NCBI GenBank assembly: GCA_019056435.1
Contig: CP077641.1
Coordinates: 992,001 to 1,056,000 of the forward strand
Length of the DNA: 64,000 nt
DNA from: Stutzerimonas stutzeri
GTDB lineage: Bacteria > Pseudomonadota > Gammaproteobacteria > Pseudomonadales > Pseudomonadaceae
Direction of reading: 5' to 3'
The first letter of the stretch is position 1. Each line of letters begins with the position of its first letter. The notes under the pieces were generated by a model. That model was not told the origin of the DNA and did not search any database. It saw nothing but the letters and a program-made list of their open reading frames with translations. Position numbers and translations under genes: made by a program. Of this stretch, positions 25,613 to 34,972 are shown in pieces.

Positions 25613-26364
25613 AACTGCGCCGCGGGCTGCCGCTGCTGTGCCTGCTGCTGATCAGCCTGTTTCCGCTGATGGCCCAGGCCGCTAACGGCGAAATCACGCT
25701 GTTCAACCTGAACGATACGGAAAACGGCCAGGAATTCAGCATCAAGCTGCAGATCCTGATCATCATGACGCTGCTCGGCTTCCTGCCGGCGATGCTGATG
25801 ATGATGACCTGCTTCACCCGCTTCATCATCGTGCTGGCCATCCTCCGTCAGGCCATCGGCCTGCAGCAGAGCCCACCGAACCAGGTGCTGATCGGCATCG
25901 CGCTGATCGTCACCCTGCTGGTGATGCGCCCGGTCTGGCAGGAAATCCACAACGCGGCCTTCGAGCCCTTCCAGAACGACGAGATCAGCCTGGAGCAAGC
26001 GCTGGACGTTTCGAAGACCAGCCTGTCGGCTTTCATGCTGGCGCAGACCAACAAGACCTCGTTGGAAACCATGGTTGCGCTGGCGGGTGAGGAAGTCCCG
26101 GAGAACCTGGAAGAACTGGACTTCTCCCTGTTGCTGCCGGCATTCGTGCTCAGTGAGCTGAAGACGGCGTTTCAGCTGGGCTTCATGATTTTCGTGCCCT
26201 TCCTGGTGATCGACCTGGTGGTGGCCAGCGTATTGATGGCGATGGGCATGATGATGCTGTCGCCGATGATGATCTCGCTGCCGTTCAAGTTGATGATTTT
26301 TGTGTTGGTGGATGGGTGGGCGTTGTTGATAGGGACGCTGACCACCAGTGTTCAGCCGTTTTAG
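25609..26364 (+). CDS. fliP: Flagellar export gate protein FliP
   Basis: FliP builds the export channel with FliQ and FliR. The 251-residue product has a cleavable signal (RRGLPLLCLLLISLFPLMAQ, then AANG) and the conserved segment MTLLGFLPAMLMMMTCFTRF with IVLAILRQAIGLQQSPPNQ. Its C-terminal part is FELKTAFQLG-like (LSELKTAFQLGFMIFVPFLV). The ATG overlaps fliN. Instead of fliQ, 1.1 kb of repeat DNA follows. Confidence 0.95.
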   Translation: MKLRRGLPLLCLLLISLFPLMAQAANGEITLFNLNDTENGQEFSIKLQILIIMTLLGFLPAMLMMMTCFTRFIIVLAILRQAIGLQQSPPNQVLIGIALIVTLLVMRPVWQEIHNAAFEPFQNDEISLEQALDVSKTSLSAFMLAQTNKTSLETMVALAGEEVPENLEELDFSLLLPAFVLSELKTAFQLGFMIFVPFLVIDLVVASVLMAMGMMMLSPMMISLPFKLMIFVLVDGWALLIGTLTTSVQPF

Positions 26365-27464
26365 GGGCGCTGAGATGAGTCATCGCTCCTCCTATGCCTC
26401 AGCGGCCGAACGATCTATCGCTTCTCGTAACAGCGTGATGGTGCGCCCAGTCTTTTCTTGCGATCAGGCGCTGGCGCAGACCTTCATGCACGACGCCGCG
26501 CTTTCCTCGGCTGGGACTACAGGTTGCGCCTTGCACGGCGCGTCACTTTTTCTTGTGTGGCCAAGAAAAAGTAACCAAAAAGAAGGCCACCCCTGCATCC
26601 GGGTTTTGCTGCGCAAAACTTCCCTCGCTTCGGCGCTGCTTCGGGGGTCGTCGCGAAGGGACATCCATGTCCCATCGCTCCTCGCTCGGCATCCATGCCT
26701 CGCGCCCCCCTACGCAACGCCTACGCTCGGCCTCCTGAAGGGGACTCGGGACCGAGTCGTCTGGGAGTTTTTGAACAGCGAAAGCAACAAAGCGCTTCAA
26801 CCTTTGGCAGGTTTCGCCGGGTGGAAAACTGCGAAGCATTTTCCACCGCAATCGACGCCGCGATCGGTATCGAACCTAGCCTTCGAAAACCGGTGGGTAA
26901 GCTTCGCGTTACCCACCCTACGATCCGTTGAACCCCGCACAACCAATTCGTTGCACGGCCTCTCAGACACCACAGAACCGCCCCTTTCAGGAGGCCGAAT
27001 GGAATCGCTGCGCAGAGGGGCGAGCGGCATGGATGCCGCGAGAGCCGTGAAGGGCCATGGATGGCCCTTGCGCGGCGACCCTCGAAGCAGCGATGGAATG
27101 AGGGAAGTCGAGCGCAGCGAGACCCGGATGCAGGGGCAAGACCTTTTGGTTCCTTTTGGGGCGACTGCCAAAGGGACTCGCCCAGCAGGGCGAAACCACT
27201 TCGTCAGCCAACCCGGCCAATAGGAGTCACCCAACGAACCCAAAGCCAAAAAGCTTCACTAGGGAAGACTCGGCGCCCCTTCCCGCTCCTACAAAAAGTG
27301 TCGGAACCACTGCAGACGGCGCACCCCGTAGCACCGGCCAGGGAAAGCGCGGCGCGATCTAGCAGCATACGGGCTGCCAACACCGGATCGCGAGCAAGCT
27401 CGCTCCAACACGGACTCGCTGCTGCTCTGAACTGCAAAACCGCCTTCACCTCGCAGGTGCCTAA
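26365..27464. repeat. Repeat-rich insertion separating fliP from fliQ
   Basis: No supported gene lies here. Two related blocks of about 230-240 bases face each other: about 26505-26745 reversed and about 26985-27215 forward. The forward block runs from CCCTTTCAGGAGGCCGAATG through CATGGATGGCCCTTGCGCGG to CGCCCAGCAGGGCGAAACC. The centre holds two small palindromes (GTGGAAAACTGCGAAGCA... near 26820 and GGGTAAGCTTCGCGTTACCC near 26894). A Pseudomonas REP (GATCGCGAGCAAGCTCGCTC) is at 27386-27406. The same block pair occurs at 39.4-40.4 kb. Confidence 0.8.
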
Positions 27465-27737
27465 ATGCTGACCCCCGACACCGCCGTCAACATCATCTCC
27501 AACGCCATCCACGTCATCGTCCTGGTGGTCTGCGTGCTGGTGGTGCCGAGCTTGCTCGGCGGCCTGCTGATCAGCATTTTCCAGGCCGCCACCCAGATCA
27601 ACGAACAGATGCTCAGCTTCCTCCCACGCCTGCTGATCACCCTGGGCATGCTGGTATTCGCCGGGCACTGGATCCTGCGCACCTTCAGCGACCTGTTCAT
27701 CGAAACCTTCACCCAAGCCGGACGGCTGGTCGGTTAG
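27465..27737 (+). CDS. fliQ: Flagellar export gate protein FliQ
   Basis: FliQ is a small two-pass subunit of the export gate. The 90-residue product has two hydrophobic segments (AIHVIVLVVCVLVVPSLLGG and LSFLPRLLITLGMLVFAG) and the conserved ISIFQAATQINEQMLSFLP. It is separated from fliP by the 1.1 kb repeat block and is followed by fliR after two bases. Confidence 0.94.
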   Translation: MLTPDTAVNIISNAIHVIVLVVCVLVVPSLLGGLLISIFQAATQINEQMLSFLPRLLITLGMLVFAGHWILRTFSDLFIETFTQAGRLVG

Positions 27738-27739
27738 CC

Positions 27740-28537
27740 GTGGGCAACGAACCCATCATGCAGGTCGGTCAGTACCTGCAGTCGCTGCTCGGATACTGGT
27801 GGCCGTTCTGCCGCATCATCGCCGTGTTCAGCCTGGCGCCGATGTTCAGCCACAAGTCGCTCAGCGTGCGCGTGCGGGTGCTGCTGGCGATTGCCCTGAC
27901 CGTGGTGCTCACCGCCGCACTACCGGCAACGGCGCCCATCGACCCGCTGTCCCTGAAGGGCCTTCTCACCGCGTTGGAGCAGATCGCCATGGGCCTGCTG
28001 CTGGGCGTGGCGCTGATGCTGGTGTTCACGGTATTCACCCTGATCGGCGATATCGTCTCGACCCAGCTGGGCCTGTCCATGGCGGTGTTCAACGACCCCA
28101 TGAACGGCGTGTCCTCGGCCTCGATCATCTACCAGCTGTATTTCATCCTGCTGGCGCTGCTGTTCTTCGCCACCGATGGGCACCTGGTGATCGTCACCAT
28201 CATCTACCAGAGCTTCGTGCTCTGGCCGGTCGGCAGCGGCATTCACTTCGATGGCCTGCAGACCATCGCCATGTCGCTGAGCTGGGTGATTTCCGCCGCG
28301 CTGCTGATCGCCCTGCCGATCGTGTTCTGCATGACGCTCGTGCAGTTCTGCTTCGGCCTGCTCAACCGCATCTCGCCGGCGATGAACCTGTTTTCCCTGG
28401 GTTTTCCCATGGCGATCATCGCCGGGCTGGTGCTGATCTACCTGACCCTGCCGAACCTCTCGGAAGCCTACCTGCACCTGACCCGGGAGCTGCTGGGCAA
28501 CATCGGCGAGATCCTGCGGAGCGGTCGCGATGGCTGA
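27740..28537 (+). CDS. fliR: Flagellar export gate protein FliR
   Basis: FliR is the third channel subunit of the export gate. The 265-residue product has several membrane segments (WPFCRIIAVFSLAPMFSHKS, then RVRVLLAIALTVVLTAAL) and the conserved GDIVSTQLGLSMAVFNDP. The start is GTG 27740 (MGNEPIMQVGQYLQ); ATG 27758 is an alternative. Its end overlaps flhB by eight bases. Confidence 0.93.
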   Translation: MGNEPIMQVGQYLQSLLGYWWPFCRIIAVFSLAPMFSHKSLSVRVRVLLAIALTVVLTAALPATAPIDPLSLKGLLTALEQIAMGLLLGVALMLVFTVFTLIGDIVSTQLGLSMAVFNDPMNGVSSASIIYQLYFILLALLFFATDGHLVIVTIIYQSFVLWPVGSGIHFDGLQTIAMSLSWVISAALLIALPIVFCMTLVQFCFGLLNRISPAMNLFSLGFPMAIIAGLVLIYLTLPNLSEAYLHLTRELLGNIGEILRSGRDG

Positions 28538-29668
28538 GCAGAACAGCACCCAGGACAAGACCGAAGAGGCCTCCGAGCAGAAACTCAAGAAGAGTCGCGA
28601 CGAAGGCCAGGTCACCCGCTCCAAGGATGTCGCCACCACGGTCTCGCTGCTGGTGACCCTGCTGGTGCTGAAGTTCAGCATCGGCTTTTTCTTCGATGGC
28701 ATGCAGCAGGCGTTCAGCTACTCGTACATCGACTTCTACAAGAGCGAAATGACAGTCGACGACCTGCAGCTGATCCTCACCCACAACCTGCTGGTGTTCA
28801 TCAGCGTGCTGCTGCCGTTGCTGGTCACGCCGATCCTGGTCATCGCCTTCGCCCTGGTGCCGGGTGGCTGGGTGTTCGCCTCGAAGAACTTCACGCCGAC
28901 CTTCAGCAAGCTCAACCCCATCACCGGCCTTGGACGGATGGTCGGCGCGCAGAACTGGACCGAGCTGCTCAAATCGCTGCTGAAGATCGCCACGCTGCTC
29001 GCCGTGGCCGTCGGCCAGCTCTATTACGCCGCGCCCCAGCTGATCGCCCTGCAGCGCAGCGACCTCACCAATGCCATCGGCAGCGCCTTCTCGCTGACCT
29101 TCGATCTGGCGATCACGCTGTTGCTGGTGTTCGTGCTGTTCTCGCTGATCGACATCCCGCTGCAGCGCTTCTTCTTCCTGAAAAAATGCGCATGACCAAG
29201 CAGGAGCGCAAGGAAGAACACAAGAACCAAGAAGGCCGGCCCGAGGTGAAGGCGCGGATCAAGCAGCTGCAGCGCCAGCTGGCGCAACGGCAGATCAGCC
29301 GGGTGATCAAGGATGCCGATGTGGTGATCGTCAACCCGACCCACTACGCCGTGGCGCTCAAGTACGACCCGAAGAAGGCCGAAACACCCTTCGTCATCGC
29401 GCGCGGTGTCGATGAAACCGCGCTGTACATCCGCAAGCTGGCGCAGGCCAACGGGCTGGAAGTGGTCGAGCTGCCGCCGCTGGCGCGGGCCATCTACTTC
29501 AGTACCCAGGTCAACCAGCAGATTCCGGCGCCGCTCTACACCGCGGTGGCCCATGTGCTGACCTACATCCTCCAGCTCAAGGCCTGGAAGCAAGGCCGGC
29601 GCGCGAAGCCCAAGCTGGCCAGTGACATCCATATTCCCGAAGAACTGTTCAACCGAGCCCGATCATGA
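28530..29668 (+). CDS. flhB: Flagellar export switch protein FlhB, frameshifted
   Basis: FlhB is the export-gate protein whose autocleavage at NPTH switches substrate specificity. The membrane half reads from MAEQNSTQDKTEEASEQKLK to IDIPLQRFFFLKK. The cytoplasmic half reads in the next frame from RMTKQERKEEHKNQEGRPEV, with VIVNPTHYAVALKY. Adding one A to the six-A run 29181-29186 joins them as FFFLKKMRMTKQ, giving 379 residues, a normal size. The frame break looks like an assembly error. The stop overlaps flhA. Confidence 0.93.
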
Positions 29669-31761
29669 GCCTGATTCAGAAACTGACGCCGACCTTCAGC
29701 AGCGGACGGATTGGGATTCCGCTGATCATCCTGTCGATCCTCGCGATGATCATCCTTCCGCTGCCGCCGCAGCTGCTGGACGTGCTGTTCACCTTCAACA
29801 TCGCCATGTCGATCCTGGTGTTGCTGGTCAGCGTGTCGTCGAAAAGTCCGCTGGATTTCTCGTTATTCCCGACGGTGATCCTGATCACCACGCTGATGCG
29901 CCTGACCCTCAACGTCGCCTCGACGCGCGTGGTGCTGCTCGAAGGTCATACCGGTACCGGCGCGGCGGGTAAGGTGATCGAGGCCTTCGGTGAAGTGGTC
30001 ATCGGCGGCAACTTCATCGTCGGCCTGGTGGTGTTCGTGATCCTGATGATCATCAACTTCATCGTCATCACCAAGGGCGGTGAGCGGATTTCGGAAGTGA
30101 CCGCGCGCTTCACCCTGGATGCCCTGCCGGGCAAGCAGATGGCCATCGATGCCGACCTCAACGCGGGCCTCGTCACGCAGGAAGAAGCCAAGGCGCGGCG
30201 CCAGGAAGTGGCCAAGGAAGCCGACTTCTACGGGGCCATGGACGGTGCCTCGAAGTTCGTCCGCGGCGACGCCATCGCCGGCATCCTGATCCTCCTGATC
30301 AACCTGTTCGGCGGTTTCGCCATCGGCGTGTTCGCCCACGACCTGGCGGCTGGCGAAGCCTTCAAGCAGTACGCCCTGCTCACCATCGGCGACGGCCTCG
30401 TGGCGCAGATTCCGGCGCTGCTCTTGTCCACCGCGGCGGCGATCATCGTCACGCGGATCAACGAATCCAGCGACATCACCAGCCAGGTGCAGCGCCAGCT
30501 GCTGGCCAACCCGGCCTCGCTGTACACCGTGGCCGGTATCCTCTTCGTGCTCGGCCTGGTGCCGGGCATGCCGCACCTGGCCTTTATCGGCTTTGCCGCG
30601 CTGATCGGTTTCATCGGCTGGCGGGTGTCGCTGCACGAGCCGCCGGCTGCCGGAGCGGATCTGAAGGAGATCCAGCAGCTCGGCCAGGCGATGGACAAGG
30701 AAAAGGCCCAGTCGCTGGCCTGGGAAGACATTCCGCTGGTCGAGCGTTTGTCGATTTCGTTGGGCTACAAGCTGGTCGGGCTGGTCAACGAAGCCTCGGG
30801 CGCGCCACTGCCGGCGCGGGTGCGTGGCGTACGCCAGACGCTCTCCGAGCACCTGGGCTTCCTGCTGCCGGAAGTGCAGATCCGCGACAGCTTGCGGCTC
30901 AAGGCTTCGCAATATGACATCTACATCAATGGCGAGAAGATCGACGGCGCCGAGCTGCATGCCGACCGCCTGATGGCTATCCCCTCGCCGGAGCTGTACG
31001 GCGAGATCGACGGCATCCTCGGCACCGATCCGGCGTACCGCATGCAGGTGGTGTGGATTCAGCCAACGGACAAATCCCGTGCGCTGAACCTCGGCTATCA
31101 GGTCATCGACTGCGCCAGTGTGGTGGCCACGCACCTGAACAAGGTGGTGCGCGAGCACCTGCCGGATCTGTTCAAGCACGATGACGTCGAGCACCTGATG
31201 CAACGCCTGACCCTGCAGGCGCCAAAGCTGGCTGAAAGCCTGAAAGGCGCGCTGAGCTACACCCAGCAGATGCGCGTGTACCGTCAGCTGCTGCAGGAGG
31301 AGGTGCCGCTGCGCGACATCGAAACCATCGCCAGCACCCTGCTCGAATGCAGCGAAACCACCAAGGACCCGGTGCTGCTGGCGGCCGATGTGCGCTATGC
31401 GCTGCGTCGCAGCATCGTTTCGATGATTGCCGGTGATCGCCGCGAGCTGGCGGTGTTCGTGTTGGAAAACGCGCTGGAAAACACCCTGCTGAACGCCTTG
31501 GCGATCGCTCAGCAGGCCGGCCAGGTGAGTCTGGACAACATTCCGGTGGAACCGAGCCTGCTCAACCAGCTCCAGAACAGCATGCCGGTGGTGAAGGAAA
31601 AGCTGCGCAAGGACGGCCACCCGCCAATCCTCACCGTGATGCCGCAGCTGCGTCCGCTGCTGGCGCGCTATGCGCGGGTATTCAGCCCGGGCCTGCATGT
31701 GCTGTCGCAGAACGAGATTCCGGATCGGGTGGGGGTGAACATCCTCGGGACGCTGGGTTGA
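29665..31761 (+). CDS. flhA: Flagellar export gate protein FlhA
   Basis: FlhA is the main export-gate component. The 698-residue product has eight membrane segments in the first half, with the FHIPEP-type signature (LTLNVASTRVVLLEGHTGTG, then GGERISEVTARFTLDALPGK) and a soluble C-terminal domain (QLRPLLARYARVFSPGLHVL). The ATG overlaps the flhB stop. It ends the export operon and is followed by a REP array. Confidence 0.97.
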   Translation: MSLIQKLTPTFSSGRIGIPLIILSILAMIILPLPPQLLDVLFTFNIAMSILVLLVSVSSKSPLDFSLFPTVILITTLMRLTLNVASTRVVLLEGHTGTGAAGKVIEAFGEVVIGGNFIVGLVVFVILMIINFIVITKGGERISEVTARFTLDALPGKQMAIDADLNAGLVTQEEAKARRQEVAKEADFYGAMDGASKFVRGDAIAGILILLINLFGGFAIGVFAHDLAAGEAFKQYALLTIGDGLVAQIPALLLSTAAAIIVTRINESSDITSQVQRQLLANPASLYTVAGILFVLGLVPGMPHLAFIGFAALIGFIGWRVSLHEPPAAGADLKEIQQLGQAMDKEKAQSLAWEDIPLVERLSISLGYKLVGLVNEASGAPLPARVRGVRQTLSEHLGFLLPEVQIRDSLRLKASQYDIYINGEKIDGAELHADRLMAIPSPELYGEIDGILGTDPAYRMQVVWIQPTDKSRALNLGYQVIDCASVVATHLNKVVREHLPDLFKHDDVEHLMQRLTLQAPKLAESLKGALSYTQQMRVYRQLLQEEVPLRDIETIASTLLECSETTKDPVLLAADVRYALRRSIVSMIAGDRRELAVFVLENALENTLLNALAIAQQAGQVSLDNIPVEPSLLNQLQNSMPVVKEKLRKDGHPPILTVMPQLRPLLARYARVFSPGLHVLSQNEIPDRVGVNILGTLG

Positions 31762-31795
31762 CTCCAGCGCCGCGGGCCATTAACTCCAACGACGC

Positions 31796-32670
31796 GGGCG
31801 AATGAAATTCGCCCCTACAACCGCCCCACACCGCGCTCGGAAACCCCACCGCGCCCGTAGGGGCGAATTTATTCGCCCTCGTGAGCCACGCCGATCCACC
31901 GCGGGCGAATGGAATTCGCCCCTACATACCGGCCTACACCACGCTCGGAAACCCCACCGCGACCCCGTAGGGGCGAATCTATTTGCCCTCGTGAGCCACG
32001 CCGACCCTCCGCGGGCGAATGAAATTCGCCCCTACAACCGCCCCACACCGCGCTCGGGAACCCACCGCGCCCGTAGGGGCGAATTTATTCGCCCTCGTGA
32101 GCCACGCCGATCCACCGCCGGCGAACGAAATTCGCCCCTACAACCGCCCCACACCGCGCTCGGAAACCCACCGCGCCCGTAGGGGCGAATTTATTCGCCC
32201 TCGTGAAGCCACGCCCGACCCTTCACGGGCGAATGAAATTCGCCCCTACAACCGCCCCACACCGCGTTCGGAAACCCACCGCGCCCGTAGGGGCGAATTT
32301 ATTTGCCCTCGTGAGCCACGCCGACCCTCCGCGGGCGAATGAAATTCGCCCCTACAACCGCCCCACACCGCGCTCGGAAACCCACCGCGCCCGTAGGGGC
32401 GAATTTATTCGCCCTCGTGAGCCACGCCGATCCACCGCGGGCGAATGGAATTCGCCCCTACATAACGCCCCACACCACGTTCGGAAACCCACCGCGCCCG
32501 TAGAGGCGAATTTATTCGCCCTTATAAAGCCAGACCCGACCCTCCGCGGGCGAATGAAATTCGCCCCTACAACCGCCCTACACCGCGTTCGGAAACCCAC
32601 CGCGCCCGTAGGGGCGAATTTATTCGCCCATGCCACCGCACCGGGCTAAGCGCGGGCGATTCGTTCGCCC
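31796..32670. repeat. Tandem REP-doublet array of eight units
   Basis: Eight units of 106-110 bases start near 31796, 31903, 32013, 32119, 32227, 32333, 32439 and 32548, plus a degenerate half unit to 32670. Each has GGGCGAATGAAATTCGCCCC, a CCGCCCCACACCGCGCTCGG spacer, then GTAGGGGCGAATTTATTCGC and CGTGAGCCACGCCGA. Arms and spacers are both conserved, unlike a CRISPR. It fills the flhA-dienelactone hydrolase gap and holds no supported gene. No REP-associated transposase gene is in the window. Confidence 0.92.
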
Positions 32671-32687
32671 TGTGAAGCCACGCCGAA

Positions 32688-33383
32688 CTACAGGTTATTC
32701 GCCAGGAACACCAAGGTCCGCCCATGGGCGAGCGCCGCGGCGTTCTGGTTGTAAGCCGGCCGCGCCCAGCAGTTGAAGCCGTGGTCGACGCCGGGATAGG
32801 TCTCGATCTGCGCCCCGCCGACCTGCGCCATCTTTTCCTGTACCGCCGCGACCGCATCGCTGTCGATGTGGTCGTCTTCCTCGGCGAAGTGGTAGAGCGT
32901 CGGACACTTGATGTTCCCGGCCTGATCCAGACGCTTCTCGATGCTGCCGGGGTAGTAGCAGACGGCCGCATCGACGCCCGAGTTGGCGGCCAGGAGGTAG
33001 GACAGCACACCGCCCATGCAGTAGCCCACCGAGGCCACGCGCCCATTACAGTCGTCACGTCCGCGCAGCAGCTCCGCGCTACGGCGCAGGTCATCGATGG
33101 CGAGGTCGAAGTCCAGCGCCTTCATCAGAGCGAATGCCCGTTCCCAGTCGTCACCGCCATAACCGAGCTGGACGCCGGGTTCGCTGCGCCAGAACAGGTC
33201 GGGCGCGAGGACCACGTAGCCGTCGGACGCATACTGGTCGGCGACCGACTGGATGTGCTCGTTCACGCCGAAGATTTCCTGAATCAGTACGATGCCCGGG
33301 CCGTGGCCGGCCGGAGGGAGTGCCAGGTAGCCCTTGAAGGTCTTGCCGTCTTTCGCGGGGATGTCGATCCACTGTGAAGTCAT
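32688..33383 (-). CDS. Dienelactone hydrolase family protein
   Basis: This is an alpha/beta hydrolase of 231 residues. The nucleophile is Cys in GYCMGGVLSY (about residue 120), the acid Asp lies in FAEEDDHID and the His in YPGVDHGFNC, matching the Cys-Asp-His triad of dienelactone hydrolases. The oxyanion region IVLIQEIFGVNEH is also typical. The start ATG 33383 (MTSQWIDIPAKDGKTF) is chosen over an upstream in-frame extension. It is a single gene divergent from the MFS permease. The natural substrate is not known. Confidence 0.9.
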   Translation of the reverse strand: MTSQWIDIPAKDGKTFKGYLALPPAGHGPGIVLIQEIFGVNEHIQSVADQYASDGYVVLAPDLFWRSEPGVQLGYGGDDWERAFALMKALDFDLAIDDLRRSAELLRGRDDCNGRVASVGYCMGGVLSYLLAANSGVDAAVCYYPGSIEKRLDQAGNIKCPTLYHFAEEDDHIDSDAVAAVQEKMAQVGGAQIETYPGVDHGFNCWARPAYNQNAAALAHGRTLVFLANNL

Positions 33384-33654
33384 GCCTGTCTCCGATGGGT
33401 TGCGGGATATGCCGATCGCGGCGCGGCGCGCTGCGAGCACGGCTGGAACAGGTGCGACAGGCCAGCGCCGTCGCAGTTCGGGCGAACAGTTAAGCACAGA
33501 CGAGGCAGGTGTTCCGCAGCGGCAAGGTCATTGAGCCGGCGGCGGTCGGCTGGGCGAGTGAATCGAGCAACCAGGGCACGCATCGGGACCGGGACTTGTC
33601 CGCTACCATGTCCGCCCCGAACACCATCGCCCATTGAATGGCCCGGAGATGACG

Positions 33655-34965
33655 ATGCCCCAGGCGCCCGACGCCCTGACCCCGAGCAGCGAAGCCGACA
33701 GCCAGCGCCTGTACCGCAAGATCGCCTGGCGACTGATTCCCTTCCTCTGTTTCTGCTACCTGGCCGCGTATCTCGACCGCATCAACGTCGGCTTCGCCAA
33801 GTTGCAGATGGCTGATCAGCTGGCACTGGGCGAGGCGGCGTTCGGCCTTGGCGCGGGGCTGTTCTTCGTCGGCTACATCCTCTTCGAGGTGCCGAGCAAC
33901 CTGATCCTCAAGCGCGTCGGGGCGCGGGTCTGGATCGCGCGGATCATGATCACCTGGGGCGTACTCTCGGCCTGCACCATGCTGGTGACCACGCCTGGGC
34001 AGTTCTATCTGGTGCGCTTTCTGCTGGGGGTCGCCGAAGCGGGCTTCCTGCCGGGGGTGCTCTATTACCTGACGCTCTGGTTCCCGACCTACCGGCGCGG
34101 CCAGATGATTGCGCTGTTCATGATCGGCCTGCCACTGTCGAGCGTGATCGGCGCGCCGCTATCGGGCTGGATCCTCGATTACTTCGACCAGGTCCAGGGC
34201 CTGCGCGGCTGGCAGTGGCTGTTCCTGCTCGAAGGCATCCCCAGCGTGTTGCTTGGGCTGCTGGCGCTGCGCATGCTGCCCGAGGGGCCCAAGCAGGCCG
34301 ATTGGCTGGACATCACCGAACAGGGCCAGGTGCTGCGAGACCTGACGCTCGACGAGGCGCAGAGCCCGGCCAGCGGCGAAAGCTTTCGCCAGGGCTTCTT
34401 CAATCTGAAAGTGTGGATGCTCGGCGGAATCGATTTCGCGATCCTGCTCAGCGCCTACGCGATGGGCTTCTGGATGCCGACCTTCATCCGCAACGCGGGC
34501 GTCACCGATGCCTTGCAGATCGGTCTGCTGACGGCCCTACCGAGCCTCGCCGCGGTGTTTGGCATGCTCGGTCTCGGCGCCAGTTCCGACCGCTTCCGCG
34601 AGCGTCGCTGGCATATCATCCTGCCGTTCTGGATCGGCGCCGCAGCCATGGCCGCCAGCACCGGTTTCACCGACAACCTGATCGCCACGGTGCTGCTGTT
34701 TTCCATCGCCCAGGCCGCGATCATCGGTGCGGTGCCGGTGTTCTTCAGCCTGCCGGCGACCTTTCTCACCGGCACCGCGGCGGCGACCGGCTTCGCCCTG
34801 GCCTGCTCGCTCGCCAACATCGCCGGGCTGGTCAGCAACACGCTGATCGGGGTGACACTGCAGCTGACCGGCAAGAGCGGCGGCGCGCTCTGGTTCTTTG
34901 CCGCCTGCCTGGTCCTGGGGTCGCTGCTGGTGATCGCGCTGCCGGCCAGGGTGGTCAACCGCTGA
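33655..34965 (+). CDS. MFS transporter, anion:cation symporter family
   Basis: This is a 436-residue twelve-segment permease of the phthalate/tartrate type. The N-terminal part has the signature AAYLDRINVGFAKLQM, and EVPSNLILKRVGARVWIARI follows. Late segments include IAQAAIIGAVPVFFSLP. ATG 33655 has GGAG six bases upstream; the in-frame ATG at 33649 touches it. Substrate is likely a small organic acid, by family only. The stop codon abuts the PilZ gene with no gap. Confidence 0.9.
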   Translation: MPQAPDALTPSSEADSQRLYRKIAWRLIPFLCFCYLAAYLDRINVGFAKLQMADQLALGEAAFGLGAGLFFVGYILFEVPSNLILKRVGARVWIARIMITWGVLSACTMLVTTPGQFYLVRFLLGVAEAGFLPGVLYYLTLWFPTYRRGQMIALFMIGLPLSSVIGAPLSGWILDYFDQVQGLRGWQWLFLLEGIPSVLLGLLALRMLPEGPKQADWLDITEQGQVLRDLTLDEAQSPASGESFRQGFFNLKVWMLGGIDFAILLSAYAMGFWMPTFIRNAGVTDALQIGLLTALPSLAAVFGMLGLGASSDRFRERRWHIILPFWIGAAAMAASTGFTDNLIATVLLFSIAQAAIIGAVPVFFSLPATFLTGTAAATGFALACSLANIAGLVSNTLIGVTLQLTGKSGGALWFFAACLVLGSLLVIALPARVVNR

Positions 34966-34972
34966 TCAGCGG
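34959..34972. other. Palindrome formed by abutting stop codons
   Basis: CCGCTGATCAGCGG is a perfect 14-base palindrome. TGA (34963-34965) ends the MFS gene and TCA (34966-34968) is the stop of the convergent PilZ gene, so the two genes meet with no intergenic base. There is no room for a separate terminator. Confidence 0.75.

Noticed and set aside
26348-27223. 291-residue frame between fliP and fliQ
   Set aside because: It covers the inverted repeat blocks, whose other copy at 39-40 kb does not preserve the frame; no domain is visible.
29186-29668. Separate FlhB2/FlhX-like gene
   Set aside because: It starts exactly where FlhB loses frame at a six-A run, and the joined protein matches full-length FlhB, so it is not an independent cytoplasmic paralogue.
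31802-32649. Open frames of about 100-150 residues in the REP array
   Set aside because: They only translate the repeated GGGGCGAATTT units and change with each copy.
31796-32670. Possible CRISPR array
   Set aside because: Units repeat at 106-110 bases with palindromic arms and nearly identical spacers; a CRISPR would have short repeats and unique spacers, and no cas gene is near.
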